Source: TMP-86 sp044226865
GTDB lineage: Bacteria > Pseudomonadota > Gammaproteobacteria > Steroidobacterales > Steroidobacteraceae
Direction of reading: 5' to 3'
Assembly (NCBI GenBank): GCA_044226865.1
Contig: JBGAGE010000002.1
Coordinates: forward strand, 1-64,000
DNA: 64,000 bases
Below, one piece after another: positions 18,184-25,683 of the stretch (its first letter is position 1; every line of letters begins with the position of its first letter). The notes beneath the pieces were generated by a model. That model made no database searches. It was not told the DNA's origin and saw only the letters and a program-made list of their open reading frames with translations. A program made the translations under genes and the position numbers.

Positions 18184-20238
18184 TCACCACGCGTACTCCA
18201 CGCTCACCAGGAGACTTCGAGGAGCGCCGTAGTTCACGTTCCCGAAATAGGGTCCGACCAGATATGCCTTGCCAGTGACGTTTTTCAGCGATGCGGCGAA
18301 CCGCGCCTTCCCGAGAGTGTACGCGGCGCCGATGTCTGCGACGGTGAACGCCGCGAGCGCCTCCCCGCTTTGATTCACGATGCGCGCACCGACATGGCGC
18401 ACGCCAACGATCAGGTCGGTTGCGCCCAGGCCGAATCCCACGCCGTGGACGATCGCCGTGGCGGAGACGGTATTGGCCGGGATGCCAAACGGCCTTGATC
18501 CCACGGCGCCCGTCGCCGAAGCGAGCTGGGTATTGGCGATTCGCGCATCCAGATGGGTGAAGCTGGCCTGCAGGTCGAGGCTTTGGCTCCACTGCGAATG
18601 GACTTCCAGTTCGAATCCCTTGTGACGCTGGTCGCTTGCCGCATCACAGAAATTGTCGTCGATCGCACATCCTTCCGCCGTGCCGAAGCCGACATAGTTA
18701 TAGATATTGGTCTGATAGATGTTGAAGTAAGAGGCGACGGCGGTCTGCCGTCCGTCGGCACTTCGCCATTTCACGCCGGCCTCGCGCTGCGAGCCTTCCG
18801 AAAACTTGGGCGGCGGGTTGCCATCGAACAGGTAAGGGTCCCAGCCGTTGATCGGCTCGAAGGACTGCGAGTAGCTCACGAAGGGCGAGAATCCGCCGAT
18901 GTCGAGGATCATCAATCCGGCGCTGTACGTATTCTTCGACAACTCGCTGCGAACGCCGTAATTGTCGTTGGAAATCTTGCTGTGGCGGGCACCCAGGTTC
19001 AAGGTGTACCGGTTGGCCAGCTTGAGACGGTACTGGGCGTAGACGCCTCGCTGATCGAGCTTTTGCGCCGGAGAATCCTCCACCGCGCCCACCACGGTGG
19101 GCGTGTATACCGGGGCAACGATGTCCAAAGACGGCGTTTCGCCGCCGACGCCCCGGGTATGTGAGCGGTATTTCAGCCAGTCATATCCGGCTAAAAAATC
19201 GTGCTCCCACGAGCCTGACTTCAGGGTCTTTTGTATCTGGTTGTCCAGCGAGAACACGGACACCTGGTAGTCGAAGTAATAGTAACCCGGCGTGAAGGTC
19301 GAGTCGGTCCAAGAACTGCCATAGATGCTCGTGCCGCGCTCGTGGTAGTTGGTCTGCCTAAGGTTCTGCTTGAACGTCCATTCATTGGCGAACAGATGCT
19401 CGAAGGCATAACCGAACTGGGTCTGCGGCCGGGTGAAGGCAGGCAGCGAAGGCTCGCCGAGGTAGGTGGAACGGCTCACGCGGCTGGCCAGCTCGAATGG
19501 CACGGCGGCGGACCTGCGGAAATCATCATTCTGGTAGGACGTGTAGATGACGAGCTCGGTCCTTTGGTCCGGGCGGTAGGCCAACGTCGGCGCCACGTAC
19601 TGACGCCTGGAGAAAACGTAGTTCTGAAAGTCGCCCGCATCGGTGAAGGCAAACGGTACGCGAAAGGACCACACATTCGAGCCACCGATGGTATCGCCGA
19701 TGTCCGCGGCGAAACGTTTGTAGTCGAAACTGCCGAACTCCACCGCTGCCTCGCGGATGCCGCGGGACTGCGGCTTCTTGCTGATCAAATTGACCACGCC
19801 GCCCGGGGCGATCTGGCCATACTCCACCGATGAAGGGCCCTTGAGCACGTCGATGCGCTCCAGACCATAGAGCTCTTCCTGTTGGTTGTAACCCGGGTCG
19901 AGCCGCAAGCCGTTCTTGAACTGGTAGTACGACTGGGAAAAGCCCCGGATCATGAACTCGTCGTATCCGGATCGCCCGGCAAGTCCCGCCTGGACGCTCG
20001 AGACCTGGGCCAGGGCCTCTTCGACGGTCGCGTAAGAGCGAGTGTCAATGTCCTGCGCGGTGATGCTGCTGACGGTCTGGGGTATTTCCTCGGCCGGTAT
20101 GCCGAGTTTGAAGGGCGAGCCGATGACGGTGATTGCCTGAAGCTTGTCGGCATCGGCGCTGCTTGCCGATTCGGCCTGGGCCTGGACCGCGGACAAGGCA
20201 AGCGCCGTTGCCATGAGAATGTGGGTTCGCGAATTCAT
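18184..20238 (-). CDS. TonB-dependent siderophore-type receptor
   Basis: 684 residues. Signal peptide MNSRTHILMATALALSAVQA, TonB box-like LQAITVIGSP, a plug with RIDVLKGPSSVEYGQIAPGG and VNLISKKPQ, and a barrel ending in SVEYAW with a terminal aromatic. It lacks the N-terminal STN signalling domain. It lies downstream of a DUF2946 gene on the same strand, the pairing repeated through the island. The ligand is unknown: the family is annotated for ferric siderophores, but neighbours point to a copper or other metal chelate. Confidence 0.9.
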   Translation of the reverse strand: MNSRTHILMATALALSAVQAQAESASSADADKLQAITVIGSPFKLGIPAEEIPQTVSSITAQDIDTRSYATVEEALAQVSSVQAGLAGRSGYDEFMIRGFSQSYYQFKNGLRLDPGYNQQEELYGLERIDVLKGPSSVEYGQIAPGGVVNLISKKPQSRGIREAAVEFGSFDYKRFAADIGDTIGGSNVWSFRVPFAFTDAGDFQNYVFSRRQYVAPTLAYRPDQRTELVIYTSYQNDDFRRSAAVPFELASRVSRSTYLGEPSLPAFTRPQTQFGYAFEHLFANEWTFKQNLRQTNYHERGTSIYGSSWTDSTFTPGYYYFDYQVSVFSLDNQIQKTLKSGSWEHDFLAGYDWLKYRSHTRGVGGETPSLDIVAPVYTPTVVGAVEDSPAQKLDQRGVYAQYRLKLANRYTLNLGARHSKISNDNYGVRSELSKNTYSAGLMILDIGGFSPFVSYSQSFEPINGWDPYLFDGNPPPKFSEGSQREAGVKWRSADGRQTAVASYFNIYQTNIYNYVGFGTAEGCAIDDNFCDAASDQRHKGFELEVHSQWSQSLDLQASFTHLDARIANTQLASATGAVGSRPFGIPANTVSATAIVHGVGFGLGATDLIVGVRHVGARIVNQSGEALAAFTVADIGAAYTLGKARFAASLKNVTGKAYLVGPYFGNVNYGAPRSLLVSVEYAW

Positions 20239-20257
20239 TCGAGCTCTCTAGTAGGTG

Positions 20258-20277
20258 ATGAAGGACATTTCCTTCAT
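20258..20277. promoter_or_regulatory. 8-base inverted repeat before the 18184 TBDR
   Basis: ATGAAGGA-CATT-TCCTTCAT is a perfect inverted repeat with a 4-base loop, 19 bases upstream of the receptor start codon and between it and the DUF2946 gene. It could be an operator or an RNA hairpin masking the ribosome-binding site. No homologous copy is seen elsewhere in the window. Confidence 0.35.
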
Positions 20278-20350
20278 TGCATCAACGCCAGGACTCCCGG
20301 CGCCGTCTGTGCGCGCCCGTAAAGTCGGATCAGGATCAGCCGGTAGCTGT

Positions 20351-20797
20351 CTAGGCGAGAGCGGGAGGCCCGCGGGGAAGCCGCGTCGGTACGATCGTGC
20401 CGCGCGGAATCACAGGCTGGTGAGGAAGATCTATATCCGTCGATCCGAACGGACTGTGCAGCACGAGAGACGTCGGCCCGGTGATCGCCATCGCCGAAGC
20501 CGCTGCTGCAAAGGGACAGGCGCTCCCGCCGCCGTGATTGGGCGAGCGACCATCCTGCCCCGATTTGCCGATATGCCGCGACATGCCCATTGGGGACATG
20601 TCCATGCTGCCCATGCGCATGCCGGCCACGGCGTGCGCATGGGCCATCGCCATGGGACCGAATCCGCTGCACAGGACGAGTCCGCCTTCGCCGGGCATGA
20701 AGCCGTCGGGGATCAAGGCGTGACTGCCGAGCACCATGATCAGCAGGGCTGCCAACCAGGGCGATCGAGCCCAACGCATCACGTTCGGAAATCTCAC
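20351..20797 (-). CDS. DUF2946-family protein, copy 1
   Basis: 148 residues: an N-terminal hydrophobic helix (PWLAALLIMVLGSHALIP), then GFMPGEGGLVLC, a His/Met-rich stretch (about 50-85), a second Cys in ACPFAAA, and the closing RLPRGPPALA. The paired LxLC/CPFA cysteines and His/Met run suit soft-metal binding on the periplasmic side. DUF2946 has no established function. It lies 112 bases upstream of the TBDR at 18184-20238. It is divergent from copy 2 at 21004 across 206 bases. Confidence 0.82.
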   Translation of the reverse strand: MRFPNVMRWARSPWLAALLIMVLGSHALIPDGFMPGEGGLVLCSGFGPMAMAHAHAVAGMRMGSMDMSPMGMSRHIGKSGQDGRSPNHGGGSACPFAAAASAMAITGPTSLVLHSPFGSTDIDLPHQPVIPRGTIVPTRLPRGPPALA

Positions 20798-21003
20798 GCC
20801 TTGATCCTATCCGAAGTGGATTGCACCGACCATGGGGCAATCCGAGTAGGGTGAATAGACATTTTCTCGATCGAAACGCAGCTCACTGCCTGCCCCAACG
20901 ACCCTTTCACCCGCCAATTCAGATCGATGATGCATCGTACTTGACTGAGTAACATAACCCCAACGCAATTCCCCCAAGTATCCCCCGATAACACTATTCC
21001 GCT

Positions 21004-21459
21004 ATGCTGCGGAGCGTGGGAATACTCAGGTCAATCCGACATGCACGGAAGTCCTCTTGGGCGGCATTGCTGCTGACGGCCTTCGTCGCGCAGGCCTTGA
21101 TCCCCGCGGGATTCATGCCGGGCGCGGGCGGCCTTATCCTGTGTCCAGGCTACTCCGCCGACATCACCCCCCACCGGGCCATGGGCCACGACATGCCTGG
21201 GACGGACATGCCGGACATGCCCGGCATGGATCATCACGGCGGCGATCAGTCCCACAAAGGCGAAACCTCGGGCCACGAAGGTTCATCTCTCTGCCCGTTC
21301 GCCGCGGCGGCGACTCCGATGGTTGGCAGCCAGACCGCCGTCAATATCCCAGCTGCAGATGTTGATTCACGCATCATCGCACTTCCGTCCCTGCCCTTCG
21401 TTCCCCGCGGCACGATCGTGCCGACCCGGCTCCCCCGCGGGCCGCCTTCCCTCGCCTGA
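21004..21459 (+). CDS. DUF2946-family protein, copy 2
   Basis: 151 residues with the same plan as copy 1: N-terminal helix (SWAALLLTAFVAQALIP), GFMPGAGGLILC, a His/Met/Asp-rich loop with repeated MPG-type units (GTDMPDMPGMDHHGG), the second Cys in LCPFAAA, and the C-terminus PTRLPRGPPSLA. It heads the first DUF2946-tonB-TBDR-DJ1-TBDR-PepSY row. The double hairpin at 21469-21515 follows its stop at 10 bases. Confidence 0.83.
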   Translation: MLRSVGILRSIRHARKSSWAALLLTAFVAQALIPAGFMPGAGGLILCPGYSADITPHRAMGHDMPGTDMPDMPGMDHHGGDQSHKGETSGHEGSSLCPFAAAATPMVGSQTAVNIPAADVDSRIIALPSLPFVPRGTIVPTRLPRGPPSLA

Positions 21460-21468
21460 CAAGTTCCA

Positions 21469-21515
21469 CGGGTTGACTTAAACCCGAACAAGACTTGGCG
21501 CACGAGAAGTGCGCC
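21469..21515 (+). promoter_or_regulatory. Tandem hairpins after DUF2946 copy 2
   Basis: Hairpin 1 is CGGGTT-GACTTA-AACCCG; hairpin 2 is GGCGCAC-GAGAA-GTGCGCC. The same pair, with matching loop start and stem sequences, recurs at 34954-34995 after DUF2946 copy 4. It may be an attenuator, a processing site or a cis-regulatory RNA ahead of the receptor genes; alternatively it is simply a retained duplication. Confidence 0.55.
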
Positions 21516-21565
21516 TCAAAGGCTTTGCAGATCCGGTCGATCGATGACCGCGATGGACGACAATC

Positions 21566-22165
21566 TTGGAGAACCGTGTTCTGGCGATGACGGTGGTGAT
21601 CCTGCTGCACGCGATGGTGATCTCGGCAGTATGGATGGCGCGCGTCGAGCTGCCGCATCATGACAATGCGACGATCGAAGTTGCTCTACTAAGCGAGCGG
21701 ACGCCCGTTCGTCCGGAGCAGCCGCTGCTTGCGCTGCCCGCCCGGATCATCGCCCCTCCAACCTCCGCCCTCGCCACCGATGCACCGGTCGTAGAGATTC
21801 CGGTTGGGGACGCTGAAGCATCGCCCAACCCAGCCGCGATTGCGCCGCCCGCAGCCAACGTCCTTCCCGCGTCCGAGAACCTCGGCACCGATCTTTTGGT
21901 GCAGTGTCCCGAGCGAACCCCGCCTCGCTACCCGCCACTGGCCAAGCGCCAGCGCGAGCAGGGAGAGGTGCGACTCCGGGTCGTGCTCGACGAATCCGGC
22001 CGCATCGATCAGGTCACGGTCATCAGCAGCAGCGGTTCGCCGCGACTCGACGAAGCGGCTCGAGCCGCCGTCGAATCGTGGCGCTGCCGTCCGGCGCTGC
22101 ACCAAGGCCGTCCGGTGCGCGCGATCGCGCTGCAAAGCCTCGCCTTCGTACTGGAGCGGCACTGA
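21566..22165 (+). CDS. tonB: TonB energy-transducing protein
   Basis: 199 residues from a TTG (ATG 21587 is the alternative). An N-terminal inner-membrane helix (LAMTVVILLHAMVISAVWM) is followed by a Pro/Ala-rich periplasmic spacer and a TonB C-terminal domain: PPRYPPLAKRQREQGEVRLR, DQVTVISSSGSPRLDEAARA, then SWRCRPAL. It couples the proton gradient through ExbB/ExbD, not encoded in this window, to outer-membrane receptors. Its position at the head of the receptor row suggests a TonB dedicated to these receptors. Confidence 0.88.
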   Translation: MENRVLAMTVVILLHAMVISAVWMARVELPHHDNATIEVALLSERTPVRPEQPLLALPARIIAPPTSALATDAPVVEIPVGDAEASPNPAAIAPPAANVLPASENLGTDLLVQCPERTPPRYPPLAKRQREQGEVRLRVVLDESGRIDQVTVISSSGSPRLDEAARAAVESWRCRPALHQGRPVRAIALQSLAFVLERH

Positions 22166-22167
22166 AC

Positions 22168-22383
22168 ATGGTGAACGTGCTGACCAAGCAACCGAAGAAG
22201 GAATTTTCCATCACCGCGCAGCAGCAGGCCGGCTCCTGGCATCACTACATCACCAGCGCCGACGTGTGGGTATCGCGCAAATCCACCATCACCTTCAATC
22301 CCATCACCTTCGGTGCGAGAGCCCGACCGCAGAACCCATCGGAGAAATCCAAATTTCTGCGTACGGTGCAAAGCCGGTGTTGA
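22168..22383 (+). pseudogene. TBDR plug-domain scrap
   Basis: Starting two bases after the tonB stop, the frame reads MVNVLTKQPKKEFSITAQQQ, then AGSWHHYITSADV. This aligns with the plug/barrel junction of the TBDR at 25684 (MVNVIKKKPLATPYFSLEQR, then AGSWDHLVTSIDA). After about 35 codons the similarity ends and the frame runs to a stop at 22383 with no recognisable sequence. It is a leftover of a former receptor gene, probably lost by recombination among these duplicated receptors. Confidence 0.7.
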
Positions 22384-22447
22384 CCAATCGAGCCCTGGCG
22401 TCTGCCGAGGCGATACAGCCATGAACACCCATTTGGAGAATCGAATC

Positions 22448-24688
22448 ATGAAAACTTCCACGCGGCGTCGATCATCCGCCGTACTGCTTGCCAGCCTCGT
22501 CGGCCTGACGGCCACCGCTGCGGAAACGCCATCCTCGACGACCGAGCTTTCCAAGATCACGATCAGCGAGCAGGAGGATGGTGCCTATGCCGCGCCCGAT
22601 GCCAGCGTCGCGACGAAAACCCCCACGCCGATCATGCAGACGGCGACCAAGGTCGAGGTGCTCACGCCTCAGGCCCTGAGGGACATGGGGCTGGGAAGCC
22701 AGGATCTGGGACGGGCGATGGCCACGCTGGGCATCGCCGGCCTGGGGATGGGCGACCTGGGCGACATGTACTTCTTCCGTGGATTCCAGACGGGCACCAC
22801 GCTGTGGAATGGCTTTCGCATCGAAGAGATGGGCTCCGCCGCCACCAACGGCGTCAATGGCGGCGTGTGGATGACCAATGTGGAGAGGATGGAATTGCTG
22901 CGCGGTGCATCGAGCGTGCTGTACGGTCGCGCGGAACCGGGTGGCGCCATCAGCATCCTCACGAAGAAGCCGCTGGATACCTTCAGCAGTTCGGTGGATG
23001 CGGGCGTGGGCGCGCACGATGACCGGTGGGTTTCAGCCGACTTGGGCGGACCACTCAATGCCGGCAAGACACTGCTCTATCGCCTCGGCGCCGGCTACGA
23101 GCGATCCGATTCCTGGTACACCTATGGCCCCAGCTACCGCTCCACCGGCGTTGCGCCGGCGCTCGAGTACCGCTTGTCGGCGCAGACCCGGCTGACACTC
23201 GAAGGACAGTTCCGCAACGTGAGAGGCGGCTCTGATCAACCCTACATACCGGTCGATGCTGCGACCAATGCGCTGGTCGATGTCGACCCCAAGCGCACCC
23301 TGATGCCCGGCACCTACTCCGAGTTCAAGCAGCGGCGCGCCATGCTGGGCGCCGACCACCGGTTCAACGATGATTGGTCCTTGTCCTGGAAGTACATGTA
23401 CAACGATGCCGACAGTCCGCGCACCATCGTGAACTGGACGATCGGCATGTACTACCCGCCGGGTACGCCGAGTGGAGGCATCGAGTACACGCAGGGACTC
23501 ACCTTGAACCAGAGCGGCCAGAAGGTCCATGCAACCCTGCTCGAGCTGACGGGCAGGTTCACGACCGGGCCGCTCCAACATACGGTGCTGTTTGGAGCGG
23601 ATTACTACAAAACCAAGTCCTTCCAGAACGCGGGCAGCGATTGCTGGTGCAACAACTACCCCTACTTCGACCCGCCGCCATACAGCTATACGCCCGGGGA
23701 TCTGCCGCTGTATCAGTATTGGACCCTCGATGAAAGGGAATGGGCAGTGTATGCCCAGGACCATATCCAATTGCCTCAGGGCTTCCATCTATTGGTCGGC
23801 GGGCGATACCAGCGGCAGAAGGAGCACAGCGTCGTAACATACCCCGACTTTCCAGACTTCAACGAAGACCTGCCTTACGAGCGCAACCTCTTCCTGCCCC
23901 GCGCCTCGTTGTTGTGGCAGCCCACGGCGCGCGCCAGTCTCTACTACAGCTTCACCGAGAACGCAGGCGCCAGCCAAGGCCTGGAATACCCGGGTACTCC
24001 GCTCAAACCCGAATTCTCCAAGCAACATGAGATCGGCGCCAAGCTCAATCTGATGGACAGCCGGTTGCTGGCGCAGGCTGCCGTCTTCCGACTGACCAAG
24101 GAGAACATTGCATCGGGAGATCCGCTGCACCCCGGCTACAACGTCGGCGTTGGCCGCGTCAGGAGCACGGGTTACGAATTGAGCCTGCAAGGCGCACTTG
24201 GCTCGAACTGGAATGTGCTGAGCACCTACAACTACGCACGTCCCTACGTCGAAATCGGCAGTTCCGGCGCCGCTTCGCTCCAACCCCAATACATCACGGC
24301 CGGCACGCTGCTGCCCTACGTGTCCCAGCGTTCATTCACCGTGCTGACCAGCTATCGGCTGCCATTCGAGGGCTTGCAGGGCTGGAAGATCGGCGGCGGC
24401 TACAACTGGTTTTCGGCGCCCACCATGAACGAGGAATCGTCGGTCAGGACGGCCTCCTACGGGGTCGCGTCCGCGTTCGTGTCATATGAAGCACTAATCG
24501 CGGGGCTGAAGACAGCCGTGCAATTGAACGTGGACAATCTGTTCGATGAGAAGTACCTGCAGTTTCAAGGAGACATTGGCGCCAACCTTGCCGTCTACCA
24601 GGCCAATGGCTACACCGGCGGCAATTACGTCGGCGGCAACTGGGGCAGTCCCCGCAAATTCCGATTGGGCTTGAGGATTCAGTTCTGA
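22448..24688 (+). CDS. TonB-dependent siderophore-type receptor
   Basis: 746 residues from ATG 22448 (TTGGAGA upstream; ATG 22421 is also possible). Signal peptide SSAVLLASLVGLTATAAE, TonB box-like ELSKITISEQ, a plug with MELLRGASSVLYGRAEPGG and ISILTKKPL, and a barrel ending in RLGLRIQF. An extracellular-loop candidate holds CWCNNYPYF. There is no STN domain. It shares the ELSKIT opening with the receptor at 25684, so the two are related. It is followed at 24 bases by the Tat-exported DJ-1-YHS protein. Confidence 0.9.
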   Translation: MKTSTRRRSSAVLLASLVGLTATAAETPSSTTELSKITISEQEDGAYAAPDASVATKTPTPIMQTATKVEVLTPQALRDMGLGSQDLGRAMATLGIAGLGMGDLGDMYFFRGFQTGTTLWNGFRIEEMGSAATNGVNGGVWMTNVERMELLRGASSVLYGRAEPGGAISILTKKPLDTFSSSVDAGVGAHDDRWVSADLGGPLNAGKTLLYRLGAGYERSDSWYTYGPSYRSTGVAPALEYRLSAQTRLTLEGQFRNVRGGSDQPYIPVDAATNALVDVDPKRTLMPGTYSEFKQRRAMLGADHRFNDDWSLSWKYMYNDADSPRTIVNWTIGMYYPPGTPSGGIEYTQGLTLNQSGQKVHATLLELTGRFTTGPLQHTVLFGADYYKTKSFQNAGSDCWCNNYPYFDPPPYSYTPGDLPLYQYWTLDEREWAVYAQDHIQLPQGFHLLVGGRYQRQKEHSVVTYPDFPDFNEDLPYERNLFLPRASLLWQPTARASLYYSFTENAGASQGLEYPGTPLKPEFSKQHEIGAKLNLMDSRLLAQAAVFRLTKENIASGDPLHPGYNVGVGRVRSTGYELSLQGALGSNWNVLSTYNYARPYVEIGSSGAASLQPQYITAGTLLPYVSQRSFTVLTSYRLPFEGLQGWKIGGGYNWFSAPTMNEESSVRTASYGVASAFVSYEALIAGLKTAVQLNVDNLFDEKYLQFQGDIGANLAVYQANGYTGGNYVGGNWGSPRKFRLGLRIQF

Positions 24689-24712
24689 CATTCACTCGAA
24701 GGAGCAAGCGAC

Positions 24713-25651
24713 ATGAAGCGACGCGATCTGATCCAATTCTCCATCGCGGTGGCAGCAGGCACCGTGGCACCGATGGTCAGAGCCAGCGACGCGGCGGGCG
24801 CGATGGAGTCCGCCGCAGCGCCGGTCCCTGACGGCCATCTCACCTCGCCGCTGGCGGCGCCCGCGGGACGCGACATCCGCGTTGCCTTCCTGATCTCCGA
24901 GGGCGCAGAGGTCGTGGATTTTTCCGGTCCCTGGGGCGTGTTCGAATACACGCTGCTGGGTGACGACAACCACAATCCCTTCCAGCTCTACACCGTGTCA
25001 GCGAGCAAGCAGCCGGTCAAGGTCTCCGGTGGGCTCACGGTGACGCCCGACTACACGTTCGCCGACGCGCCCACGCCCGACGTGATCGTCGTGCCCGCGC
25101 TCGACGATGAACAGCTTGCGCCCGGGGCGCTGGAGTGGTTGAAGGCGGCCTCGCCCAAAACCCAGTTGACCATGTCGGTTTGCAATGGCTCCTATGTGCT
25201 CGCTGCCGCCGGCCTGCTGGACGGACGCCGCGCCACCGCCCACCACGGCGGCTATGGGATGATGTACGCGCTCTATCCCAAGGTCGTGCTGCTGCGCGGA
25301 CTGCGTTACGTCGAAGACGGCAAGTTTGCAACGTCCGGCGGCCTCACCTCGGGCGTCGATCTCGCCCTGCGTGTGGTGGAGCGCTACTACGGCCGGGACG
25401 TCGCGCAACGCACCGCCCGGCAACTCGAATACCACGGCACCGGCTGGATGCACCCGGCAAGCAATGGCCAATTCGCACGAGTGCCGGTGGGCACCGAGGA
25501 GCGGCCGATCTGTCCGGTCTGCGAGGCGCAACTGGTGCGCGCAAAGGCGTTGACCTGGGTCTACCACGAGAAGACCTGGTACTTCTGCGGAACCTGGTGC
25601 CGGGACACGTTCATGACGACGCCTGAGCGGTTCATCTCGAAATTCAGCTGA
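24713..25651 (+). CDS. Tat-exported DJ-1/PfpI protein fused to a YHS/TRASH domain
   Basis: 312 residues. A short Tat-like leader (MKRRDLIQFSIAVAAGTVAP) precedes a DJ-1/PfpI domain of the GATase1/isonitrile-hydratase-like group: Asp in VVDFSGPWGVF (about 69) and Cys in SVCNGSYVLAAAGLL (157). The last 50 residues form a YHS/TRASH-like zinc-ribbon: CPVC (267-270) and FCGTWC (292-296), followed by FMTTPERFI. These domains bind metal ions including copper. The fusion suggests ligand breakdown and metal capture in one periplasmic protein (inference). AAGGAG precedes the start. It sits between two TBDRs. Confidence 0.82.
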   Translation: MKRRDLIQFSIAVAAGTVAPMVRASDAAGAMESAAAPVPDGHLTSPLAAPAGRDIRVAFLISEGAEVVDFSGPWGVFEYTLLGDDNHNPFQLYTVSASKQPVKVSGGLTVTPDYTFADAPTPDVIVVPALDDEQLAPGALEWLKAASPKTQLTMSVCNGSYVLAAAGLLDGRRATAHHGGYGMMYALYPKVVLLRGLRYVEDGKFATSGGLTSGVDLALRVVERYYGRDVAQRTARQLEYHGTGWMHPASNGQFARVPVGTEERPICPVCEAQLVRAKALTWVYHEKTWYFCGTWCRDTFMTTPERFISKFS

Positions 25652-25683
25652 TCGCCACCGTATACCCCAGGAAGGGCACCGTC

